Shown in pieces: positions 27,851 to 34,677 of a stretch of 57,259 bases of DNA. Source of the DNA: Solobacterium sp. (GTDB taxonomy: Bacteria > Bacillota_I > Bacilli_A > Erysipelotrichales > Erysipelotrichaceae). The position numbers and the translations under genes were made by a program. The notes under the pieces were generated by a model, which saw nothing but the letters and a program-made list of their open reading frames with translations, was not told where the DNA came from and ran no database searches. Location: positions 1-57,259 of the forward strand of contig JAFRCE010000021.1 in the NCBI GenBank assembly GCA_017404505.1. Direction: 5' to 3'. Position 1 is the stretch's first letter. Each line of letters starts with the position of its first letter.

Positions 27851-28342
27851 TTATTCCTTGTTGAAGAAGTTCTTGACAGTATTGACGACATTCTCGGCAG
27901 CGTCCTTGGCGGAAGCTGCGAGGCGGTCAACGTCATCTTTGTCGAACTTGCCGTCTTCGCCGAGAACAGCTTTGCCGACAGCGGAATTCTTAACGGATTC
28001 AACTGCCTTGTCAGCTGTTTCCTTGGCGGAAGCTGCCAGACGGTCAACATCGTCTTTGTCGAATTTGCCGTCTTCGCCGAGGAAGGTAGACTTCAGGGAA
28101 GTGACAGCCTTGTCAGCCGTTTCCTTGGCGGAAGCTGTCAGACGGTCGACATCATCTTTGTCGAATTTGTCGTCGTCACCGAGGAAGGTAGACTTCACGG
28201 AAGTAACAGCTTTGTCGGCTGCTTCCTTAGCGGATTCGACAAGGTCCATTTCCTTGACCTTTTCGACTACGTTTTCGCCTGCTTCTTCAACTTTTTCAAC
28301 AGCTTCTTCAGCCTGCTCCAGCAGATCTTTGTTTTCGGACAT
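27851..28342 (-). CDS. Ala/Lys-rich tandem-repeat protein with EF-hand-like loops
   Basis: This 163-residue, highly charged, Cys- and Trp-free protein has no signal peptide. After a helical N-terminus (EEAVEKVEEAGENVVEK) it carries three repeats of about 34 residues, each with GEDGKFDKDDVDRL followed by ASAKETADKAV. The first part resembles an EF-hand loop lacking its first ligand; the second resembles LEA/YtxH-like amphipathic helices. The start at 28342 is chosen because GGAGG lies 8 bases upstream; an ATG five codons earlier overlaps that site. A good promoter and terminator make it a single-gene unit. A stress-protective or calcium-related role is speculation. Confidence 0.8.
   Translation of the reverse strand: MSENKDLLEQAEEAVEKVEEAGENVVEKVKEMDLVESAKEAADKAVTSVKSTFLGDDDKFDKDDVDRLTASAKETADKAVTSLKSTFLGEDGKFDKDDVDRLAASAKETADKAVESVKNSAVGKAVLGEDGKFDKDDVDRLAASAKDAAENVVNTVKNFFNKE
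27875..28195 (-). repeat. Three tandem coding repeats of about 100 bp
   Basis: The units at 28094-28195 and 27992-28093 are 34 codons each and nearly identical at DNA level; the third, at about 27875-27973, is preceded by a short insertion. The close similarity suggests recent duplication or gene conversion. Confidence 0.85.
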
Positions 28343-28376
28343 TATTTTTTCCTCCATTACTCAAATGATTATTATC

Positions 28377-28406
28377 ATTATAAACATAATAAAGTTTTTT
28401 TGTGAA
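28377..28406 (-). promoter_or_regulatory. Promoter of the repeat-protein gene (minus strand)
   Basis: On the minus strand TTCACA (28401-28406) and TATAAT (28377-28382) are 18 bases apart, ahead of GGAGG and the ATG at 28342. Confidence 0.6.
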
Positions 28407-28562
28407 TCTTTCCTGTAAAAATGCCGGTGCAGTATTCCGTACAGACGGAATTGCCGTGAAAGGTTATGACAGAGAAGGCCGAATTAGGCTATTATAATAG
28501 AGAAATGCCACGAACCGGCATTTTCTGAGAGAGTATCAGACAGGTCGTTGGGAGAATGACGC

Positions 28563-29513
28563 ATGAAACGATATATTAAAACGATACCCGTTATCCTGTT
28601 GTCGCTGATCTTGGGCATCCTGCCGGTCTTCGCGATGGCGGAGGTCGACGTGACAAAAACCGGCACGGTAACACTGACAGGTTATCCGCCGGAGGGAGCG
28701 GAACTGAAATTCTACAAAGTCGCCGAAGCGGATAAGACAATGTTCTTCACGCTGACGCCGAAATTCGCGCCGTACGCGGATCAGATTACCGTGAATATCG
28801 AAGACCGGGAACCGTATGACGGTTCCACCTCCCAGGCGGTCTGGGCGGAAACCGCGAAGACGCTGGCCGCTGTTGTTCCCGGTGACGGCATCGAACCGGA
28901 TATGACCTTCACCAACAGCGCTGAGCAGTGTATCGCCGCCGATCTTCCGGTCGGTCTGTATCTTGTCCTGTCCGATCCGGTCGAAGTGGACAATGAACTG
29001 TATTACACGTTGCCGATGCTGATCAGTGTGCCGACCAATATCAAGGACGGAAAGATTCCTTATATCGGGGATACGGAAGAATGGTTCTATGACTATGAAG
29101 TCAATGTGAAATATGAAAAGGAAGAGATTCCGCCGCGCGAATACCGCCTTCTGAAAGTCTGGGTCAATGACGGAGAAGGAAAGAAGCGTCCGGCAGATCT
29201 GGAAGTGCAGATCCTCAAAAACAACGCCGTCGTTGAAACGGTGACCCTGAACAGCGCCAACAACTGGTCATATTCATGGATGGGTGAGAAGAATGCCAGG
29301 TATTCCGTCCGGGAAGTCAAAGTTCCGGATGGCTATAAAGTTTCCTATGAAGATCAGACAACGGTGTTCACGATCCGCAACCGCTTCATGGAACCGCCGG
29401 ATACCGGCGATCATAACGATCTGAGCGGCTGGATGACGGGCCTTTGCGTCGGCGGACTGATTGCCCTCCTGGCCGGCATTGTCCTGCTGCGGGATGGAAA
29501 GCAGACAGAGTAA
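28563..29513 (+). CDS. Cna_B-domain surface protein with PPDTG sorting signal
   Basis: This 316-residue exported protein has a signal peptide (about residues 1-26, ending FAMA). An N-terminal pilin-like domain (GTVTLTGYPPEGAELKFYKV) is followed by one Cna_B domain at about 185-280 (YRLLKVWVNDGEGKKRP, then ARYSVREVKVPDGYKVSYE). The C-terminus reads PPDTGD, a hydrophobic helix and a weakly charged tail, a variant LPXTG-type wall anchor. The PDT[SG]DHN core is shared with the IPDTS protein at the left edge, suggesting the same sortase. A sortase-like gene without catalytic residues follows 54 bases later. The start at 28563 is the first ATG before the signal peptide; upstream bases show only a weak GGGAG ribosome site. 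Confidence 0.85.
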   Translation: MKRYIKTIPVILLSLILGILPVFAMAEVDVTKTGTVTLTGYPPEGAELKFYKVAEADKTMFFTLTPKFAPYADQITVNIEDREPYDGSTSQAVWAETAKTLAAVVPGDGIEPDMTFTNSAEQCIAADLPVGLYLVLSDPVEVDNELYYTLPMLISVPTNIKDGKIPYIGDTEEWFYDYEVNVKYEKEEIPPREYRLLKVWVNDGEGKKRPADLEVQILKNNAVVETVTLNSANNWSYSWMGEKNARYSVREVKVPDGYKVSYEDQTTVFTIRNRFMEPPDTGDHNDLSGWMTGLCVGGLIALLAGIVLLRDGKQTE

Positions 29514-29519
29514 TGAATT

Positions 29520-29549
29520 CAATGGCTGTGGAAATAACCGCAGCCATTG
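29520..29549 (+). terminator. Hairpin after the Cna_B surface-protein gene
   Basis: CAATGGCTG (29520-29528) pairs with CAGCCATTG (29541-29549). The downstream T content is low (TATTATG), so termination may be inefficient. Confidence 0.55.
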
Positions 29550-29567
29550 TATTATGATAAACACGAT

Positions 29568-30098
29568 ATGAAGAAAACACTGTCATACATTCTCATGATC
29601 ATCGGCGGCGCGGCGCTGCTGTTCGGCCTGTTTCTGATGTTCAATGGCATCCGGGCAGAACAGGATGTCCGTAAGCGGGCGGAAGACGCACTGGAAACCA
29701 TGATCAATATCCTGCCGGAGCGGACGGCGGGTCTGCTGTATGAAGAAGACAGCGAGCCGATGGGAAGTGTGGAAATCAACGGCCTGAATCTGGTCGGCTA
29801 TGTCGAGATCGGTGACGTCTGTGCCTTTGCCGTGCAGAATGAAGCCGGCAATGAAGCCGCTGCGAAAATGAAGGAAGGGCTGATCCGCGCCGGCACCGGT
29901 GTCATCACAGCCGATACCGTGGATATTAAGAAAATCATGCTGGAAATGCCGGTCGTCTTTACCGACGTCTCCGGCACACAGTATCATTTTGTCATTGATT
30001 ATATCGGTGACAGCAAGGTCAGTCTGCAGAACGAACAGCTGGTGATCCTGGCGGAGGGAATGACAAACGAAACCGTGATTGCCTGCCGGGCGGAATGA
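29568..30098 (+). CDS. Sortase-like protein lacking the catalytic residues
   Basis: This 176-residue membrane protein has one N-terminal helix (about residues 4-25) and an extracellular domain. The outline follows small Bacillota sortases: a charged post-membrane segment, VEINGLNLVGYVEI, VVFTDVSGTQYHFVIDYI and a last strand ETVIACRAE. The expected catalytic elements are not there: no His where sortases have an AxHN motif, no LxTC cysteine before the last strand (LVILAEG stands at that place), and no catalytic Arg pattern. It may be a pseudo-sortase that binds sorting signals or assists an active sortase. Position right after a PPDTG-anchored gene supports a link. The start at 29568 is the Met before KKTLSYIL. 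Homology is by eye and needs a structural check. Confidence 0.55.
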   Translation: MKKTLSYILMIIGGAALLFGLFLMFNGIRAEQDVRKRAEDALETMINILPERTAGLLYEEDSEPMGSVEINGLNLVGYVEIGDVCAFAVQNEAGNEAAAKMKEGLIRAGTGVITADTVDIKKIMLEMPVVFTDVSGTQYHFVIDYIGDSKVSLQNEQLVILAEGMTNETVIACRAE

Positions 30099-30139
30099 AC
30101 AGCCACAAAAATAAACGGAATACAGCGGTTCTGTGTTAA

Positions 30140-30354
30140 GATATTTGCGTAAACCGATGATGGAGACAAGTAACTCTGAGCAGGCATGAAGAGAGGGGTG
30201 GGCTGGTGAAACACCCTTGCCGTAACAGACGTGAATGCCCTCCGGAGGGTCCTTTGAAAATGTAGAAGGAACGTTAGCTGTGCGTTAAGCAGATCGAGCA
30301 AACAAGAAAAGTGGAACCACGCGCAAAGCGTCTTTTTGGAGGCGCTTTTCTTTT
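30140..30354 (+). promoter_or_regulatory. T-box riboswitch, cysteine-specific, upstream of cysS
   Basis: The T-box sequence GTGGAACCACG (30311-30321) is preceded by a stem I region in which the specifier loop reads GTGAATGCCC; TGC (30236-30238) is a Cys codon. The terminator AAAGCGTC / GGCGCTTT lies at 30324-30348 and is followed by T residues. Uncharged tRNA-Cys would bind the specifier and T-box bulge and prevent termination. GGAGGA for cysS follows directly. The leader probably controls the following genes too. Confidence 0.93.
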
Positions 30355-30367
30355 GGAGGAATAAATC

Positions 30368-31702
30368 ATGATCAGACTGTACAATTCAAAAACACTGCAG
30401 GTTGAGGAATTCAAACCAATTAAAGAGGGACATGTGGACATGTATGTCTGCGGTCCCACGGTCTATAACTACGCCCATATCGGCAATGCCAGACCGATGA
30501 TCGTCTTTGACGTGCTGAAGCGTCTGTTTGAAGCGGAAGGCTATACGGTGAAGTACGTATCCAACTTTACCGACGTCGATGACAAGATCATCAAAAAGGC
30601 AGCCGAGGAGAACACCACGGAAGCAGTCATTGCCGAGCGTTATATCGAAGCCTATCAGGAAGTCAGAGCGATGCTGAACACACAACTGCCGGATATCACG
30701 CCGCGAGTCACGGAAACGATGGATCAGATCATTGCCTTTGTCGACGAGCTGGTGAAGAAGGGCAATGCCTATGAAGTGGACGGCGACGTATACTTCAGCG
30801 TCGACAGCGTGCCAAGCTATGGCGAGATCTCGCATCAGAAACTGGAACATCTGGAAGCCGGTGCCCGTATTGAAACAAACGATCAGAAAAAGAACCCGTA
30901 TGATTTCGCTTTGTGGAAGAAAACGGACATGGGCATCAAATGGGATTCGCCATGGGGGCCGGGAAGACCGGGCTGGCATACCGAATGCGTGGTCATGATC
31001 AATGACAACATGGGACCGCTCATTGACATTCACGGCGGCGGCATGGATCTGAAGTTCCCGCACCATGAAAACGAAGCGGCCCAGCAGGAAGCCATGAACG
31101 GCAATTCCCTGGCCAATTTCTGGATGCATAACGCGATGGTTAATATCGACGGTGAAAAGATGTCCAAGTCGCTGGGCAATACGATGTGGGCCAAAGACGT
31201 CGTTCTGCGGCTCGGCACCAATCTGACCAGATGGCTGGTATCTTCCGTTCATTACCGCAAGGAACTCAATTTCTCGGAAGAGACGATCGAAACAGCTCGC
31301 AAGGAACTGGACAAGGTGATCAAACCGATGCGGCAGGCAGATATCAAAGCGGCTTTGGCCAACGCAGATATGGGAAGCGCGTATGACGAGGCGGCATACA
31401 GAGCGTTCCTGGATGCGATGGACGACGATATGAATACGCCGAACGCCTATGCCGTGATCTTTGAGACGGTCAAGAAACTGAATCAGTCACTGCGGCAGAG
31501 AGAAATCGATTTCGCAGCAACCGGCCTGTACCGCAACGCTGTGGAAAAGATGCTTGCCATCCTTGGCATTGTTGTGGAAAAACCGGTGATCACCGACGAA
31601 GACCGCGCGATGTTTGACAAGTGGAATGCCGCCAAGGCGGAAAAGAATTTCGCGGAAGCTGACATCTGGCGCGGCAAGCTGGCGGAGAAAGGGCTTCTGT
31701 AA
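30368..31702 (+). CDS. cysS: Cysteinyl-tRNA synthetase
   Basis: This 444-residue class I enzyme charges tRNA-Cys. The HIGH-type motif AHIGNARP near residue 37 and the KMSKS loop (GEKMSKSLGN) are present. Zinc ligands are Cys in VCGPTVYNY, Cys in TECVVMI and the HHENE histidine. It is slightly shorter than the usual 460-470 residues, mostly at the C-terminal anticodon-binding end. Its stop overlaps the mrnC start by one base, and a Cys T-box lies upstream. Confidence 0.97.
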   Translation: MIRLYNSKTLQVEEFKPIKEGHVDMYVCGPTVYNYAHIGNARPMIVFDVLKRLFEAEGYTVKYVSNFTDVDDKIIKKAAEENTTEAVIAERYIEAYQEVRAMLNTQLPDITPRVTETMDQIIAFVDELVKKGNAYEVDGDVYFSVDSVPSYGEISHQKLEHLEAGARIETNDQKKNPYDFALWKKTDMGIKWDSPWGPGRPGWHTECVVMINDNMGPLIDIHGGGMDLKFPHHENEAAQQEAMNGNSLANFWMHNAMVNIDGEKMSKSLGNTMWAKDVVLRLGTNLTRWLVSSVHYRKELNFSEETIETARKELDKVIKPMRQADIKAALANADMGSAYDEAAYRAFLDAMDDDMNTPNAYAVIFETVKKLNQSLRQREIDFAATGLYRNAVEKMLAILGIVVEKPVITDEDRAMFDKWNAAKAEKNFAEADIWRGKLAEKGLL

Positions 31703-32085
31703 TGAAGCCGAACGACTGTTCCGGCCGCACCCTCGCTTTTCTCGGCGACGCGGTATGGTCGCTGGCTGTCCGCAATTATCTGGTGGAAGAAGGCAAAAAC
31801 AAGGGGACCCAGCTGCAGAAGCTGTCGATCTCCTATGTCAACGCCAAAGCTCAGGCCGCTTTCTATGAAGCACTGCATGAAGAAGGCTTCTTCACAGCCG
31901 AAGAAGAGGAAACCTATCACCGCGGCCGCAACGGCAATGCCGGCACGGTTCCCCACAATACCGATGTGGGAACCTATCGGATGTCCACCGGCTTTGAAGC
32001 CATTTTAGGGGCGTTGTACCTGGAAAAAAAGGAAGAAAGAATCAGAGAAATCTGGACGAAAGTCAGGAGTCTGCAGGGAGAATAA
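31702..32085 (+). CDS. mrnC: Mini-ribonuclease III
   Basis: This 127-residue protein is a catalytic RNase III domain without the double-stranded-RNA-binding domain. It processes 23S rRNA precursor in Bacillus subtilis. The first helix LAFLGDAVWSL, a RGRNGNAGTVPHNTDVGTYR block and the TGFEAILGALYL signature carry the conserved acidic metal ligands. It overlaps cysS by one base and precedes rlmB by one base, the same order as in Bacillus. Confidence 0.95.
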   Translation: MKPNDCSGRTLAFLGDAVWSLAVRNYLVEEGKNKGTQLQKLSISYVNAKAQAAFYEALHEEGFFTAEEEETYHRGRNGNAGTVPHNTDVGTYRMSTGFEAILGALYLEKKEERIREIWTKVRSLQGE

Positions 32086-32086
32086 C

Positions 32087-32803
32087 ATGGCACAATTTGT
32101 ATACGGGAAAAACGTCATCAAACAGATACTGACCGATACGAACCGGGCAAAGGTCATCTGGCTGGCTGTCAACGATCCGGAAATCGAAAAGCTGGCCAAT
32201 AAAGCGCATGTGCCTCTGAAGCACACAGACCGTAAAAACCTGACGAAAATGACCGGCAGTGACCGTCATCAGGGAGTGGCCGCGGAAACCGAGCCGTACA
32301 AAACCTATTCCGTCGAAGAACTCACCGCTTCCGTCAGGGAAGGTGAAAAAGGACTGCTTATCATGCTGGACGAGCTGGAAGATCCGCATAATCTGGGTGC
32401 CATTCTGCGTACCGCCGATGCAGCAGGTGCCACCGGTGTGATCTTTAAGAAGACGCACGCGGTCGGTCTGACACCGGCAGTTGCCAAAGTCAGTGCCGGA
32501 GCCATCGACACGGTGAAATGCGCGGCAGTCACCAATCTTGGCCGCACGCTGGAAGATCTGAAAAAAGCCGGCTGGTGGGCGGTCGGCACCGACATGGACG
32601 GCCAGGATTACCGCAGTCTGGATTATGATTTCCATACCGTGCTGATCATCGGCAACGAAGGCAAGGGGATTTCCCGGCTGCTGCGGGAGAAGTGCGACTA
32701 TGTCATTTCACTGCCGATGCGCGGCCGGATCCAGTCGCTGAACGCTTCGGTATCCGCCGGTATTCTGATGTATGCGATTCAGGCGAGACGTTTTCCCCTC
32801 TGA
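32087..32803 (+). CDS. rlmB: 23S rRNA 2'-O-methyltransferase of the SpoU/TrmH family
   Basis: This 238-residue protein combines an N-terminal L30e-like substrate-binding domain (about residues 1-75) with a SPOUT methyltransferase domain. SPOUT motifs are DPHNLGAILRTADAAGATGVI, IIGNEGKGIS and SLPMRGRIQSLNASVSAGI, forming the trefoil-knot SAM site. By analogy with E. coli it would methylate G2251 of 23S rRNA. GGGAG precedes the start. It sits in the conserved cysS-mrnC-rlmB group. Confidence 0.93.
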   Translation: MAQFVYGKNVIKQILTDTNRAKVIWLAVNDPEIEKLANKAHVPLKHTDRKNLTKMTGSDRHQGVAAETEPYKTYSVEELTASVREGEKGLLIMLDELEDPHNLGAILRTADAAGATGVIFKKTHAVGLTPAVAKVSAGAIDTVKCAAVTNLGRTLEDLKKAGWWAVGTDMDGQDYRSLDYDFHTVLIIGNEGKGISRLLREKCDYVISLPMRGRIQSLNASVSAGILMYAIQARRFPL

Positions 32804-32817
32804 GGAGGAGAAAAAGC

Positions 32818-33414
32818 ATGGAATACAATCCGTATGAACTCTTATATATGAGCCATTTTGACGAGTACGCGCAAGTGGCTCTTTTTCGTCAGTACAAACC
32901 GCTGATCAACGCGATCGCCCACAGCTGCATCATGAAGTATCTGCCGCTGCAGGACTACCGTGACGACCTGATCCAGGAGGGAAGGATCGCGGTATACTAC
33001 GCGGCGGAAACTTACCGCAACGATCAGAACGCGTCGTTTCTGACCTATGTGACGATCGTCGTCAAACGGCGGCTCTGGGCGGAATGCCGGAAGATCTACA
33101 ACCACATCACGATCAACGGCAGCCAGCTGGTCCGGCTCGACAGTATGGTCAATGAGGAAGAGGCGTTATATGGCTCGGTGCCGCAAAGAGACCCGTTCTG
33201 TGATCCGGAGTATTACACCCATTTCGTCAGTGCCGCCGAACGGCTGCGGGAAACCTACCGGAAGCTGAACAGAGAGGAAGTGCAGCTGGTGGAATGCTGG
33301 CTCAGCAAAAGCACCTACAAAGAAGGCGCCGAAAAACTGGACATGACCGTCAAGACATACGAAAGCAGACTGCAGAAGGTGCGCCGCAAAGTCAAAAACG
33401 CAGTTTACGGATGA
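32818..33414 (+). CDS. RNA polymerase sigma factor, SigH-like
   Basis: This 198-residue sigma-70-family protein has region 2 (DDLIQEGRIAVYYAAETY, then FLTYVTIVVKRRLWAECRK) and region 4 (NREEVQLVECWLSKSTYKEGAEKLDM followed by a basic helix). The start at 32818 follows GAGGAGGAG at good spacing; an upstream extension would run into rlmB. Position after cysS-mrnC-rlmB is where Bacillus has sigH, so SigH orthology is likely, although the sequence is diverged and an ECF-like or other alternative sigma is possible. The rae1 (yacP) gene usually found between rlmB and sigH is absent. Confidence 0.8.
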   Translation: MEYNPYELLYMSHFDEYAQVALFRQYKPLINAIAHSCIMKYLPLQDYRDDLIQEGRIAVYYAAETYRNDQNASFLTYVTIVVKRRLWAECRKIYNHITINGSQLVRLDSMVNEEEALYGSVPQRDPFCDPEYYTHFVSAAERLRETYRKLNREEVQLVECWLSKSTYKEGAEKLDMTVKTYESRLQKVRRKVKNAVYG

Positions 33415-33459
33415 TCACCAGACGTACTATCATTAACAGAAAGCGGAAGGGGAAAGCGT

Positions 33460-34551
33460 ATGAAACTGACATGGGACCATCACAACAGCATCCTGCAGCT
33501 CAGCGGCTCTTTGTTTCATTATTACGGATTGGAAAGAGGCCATGGCACGGACCGTGACGTCGATGCCTGGCTGCGAAGAACCAGACCGCGCTGTGTGATC
33601 TCACTGCTGATCGATGCCATGGGCATCAGTATCATGGCAAAGCATCTTCCCGAAGACAGCTTTCTGCGTACCCATCTGCTGAAAGAGATCACGACGGTCT
33701 TTCCGCCTACCACGGCGGCCGCGACGACGTCCTACCGGAGCGGATACAGCCCGGCGGAAACCGGCTGGCTGGGCTGGAACCAGTATTTCCCGGAAAAAGA
33801 CGATGAACTGATCCTCTTTTTCAGCCGAGGCATGTACAGCGGTATCCATTATGAACCGGAATTTGTCCGTTCGGTCCTGCCGGTGAAAGCAATCGACGAA
33901 TGCCTGATGGAACAGGGATTCAGAGCCGATGCCGTCTGGCCGGGCTGGAGTGAACATAACGGCTGCGATACCTTCGAACAGCTGCTGGCGAAAACGCTGG
34001 AATTGTCACGTGAGAATGATTTCCTGTATGTTTACTGGGATGTTCTGGACACGCTCATGCACGAACACGGCACCGATGAGGCGATCATCCGTGACACTCT
34101 GCGGGACTACGATCAGAAGATCGCCGCCTTTGCCAGACAGCTCAGCGCCGATACTGTCCTGCTTGTGACAGCCGATCACAGCCAGATCAATACCCGGCCG
34201 TATGATCTTGGCAAAGATGAAGAATTATGCGCCTGTCTGAAAGGCGCGCCGGCCATTGAACAGCGCGCGGTATCCTTCCGGGTCAAAGACGACATGAAGG
34301 AGACGTTTGCAAAGCTGTTTGCCGAACGGTTCCCGGACGATTTCGTGCTGCTTGAACCGGCAGAAGCGATGGAGCTTTTCGGCGAAGGCACGCCGCATGC
34401 AAGAACAAAAGAATTCCTCGGTGATTTCCTGGCTGTCGCGATCAGCGATCTGCAGCTGGATTATCACCGGGCAAGAGTCATGAAAGGCAATCATGCCGGC
34501 TTTCTTGCGGAAGAGCGCATGATACCGGTCATTCTTTATCCGAAGCCGTAA
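33460..34551 (+). CDS. Alkaline-phosphatase-superfamily phosphodiesterase / nucleotide pyrophosphatase
   Basis: This 363-residue soluble protein belongs to the type I phosphodiesterase/nucleotide pyrophosphatase branch. The metal-binding Asp is in LLIDAMG, the nucleophile Thr in FPPTTAAATTS, and further ligands are in YWDVLDTLMHEHG and TADHSQ. There is no signal peptide, so it is cytoplasmic. The substrate cannot be told from sequence; phosphoglycerol, nucleotide or phosphonate esters are possible. GGAAGGGG precedes the ATG, and a terminator follows. Confidence 0.88.
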   Translation: MKLTWDHHNSILQLSGSLFHYYGLERGHGTDRDVDAWLRRTRPRCVISLLIDAMGISIMAKHLPEDSFLRTHLLKEITTVFPPTTAAATTSYRSGYSPAETGWLGWNQYFPEKDDELILFFSRGMYSGIHYEPEFVRSVLPVKAIDECLMEQGFRADAVWPGWSEHNGCDTFEQLLAKTLELSRENDFLYVYWDVLDTLMHEHGTDEAIIRDTLRDYDQKIAAFARQLSADTVLLVTADHSQINTRPYDLGKDEELCACLKGAPAIEQRAVSFRVKDDMKETFAKLFAERFPDDFVLLEPAEAMELFGEGTPHARTKEFLGDFLAVAISDLQLDYHRARVMKGNHAGFLAEERMIPVILYPKP

Positions 34552-34569
34552 AAATCATTCTGCAAACAG

Positions 34570-34600
34570 GCCCTCTGCAAAGTACTGCGGAGGGCTTTTC
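34570..34600 (+). terminator. Terminator of the phosphodiesterase gene
   Basis: GCCCTC, then GCA, pairs with TGC, then GAGGGC, around a short loop, followed by TTTTC. Confidence 0.82.
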
Positions 34601-34644
34601 TATGGCTGTAAATAGTGCATTGATGCGTTTGTGATGGAGGGATA

Positions 34645-34653
34645 TGCTATAAT
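34645..34653 (+). promoter_or_regulatory. Extended -10 promoter of mutS-uvrA
   Basis: TGCTATAAT is a consensus extended -10 element 24 bases before the mutS start. No convincing -35 element at 16-18 bases is visible. Confidence 0.5.
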
Positions 34654-34677
34654 GATTTGGCTTATCAAGAGGCAGGC

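Noticed and set aside
27875..28195. Tandem units considered as a CRISPR array
   Set aside because: The units are coding, about 102 bp long and identical almost throughout, with no unique spacers.
27831..28418. Plus-strand frames opposite the repeat protein
   Set aside because: Their periodic Ser/Ala/Thr sequence is just the complement of the repeats. The minus strand has the promoter, ribosome site and terminator.
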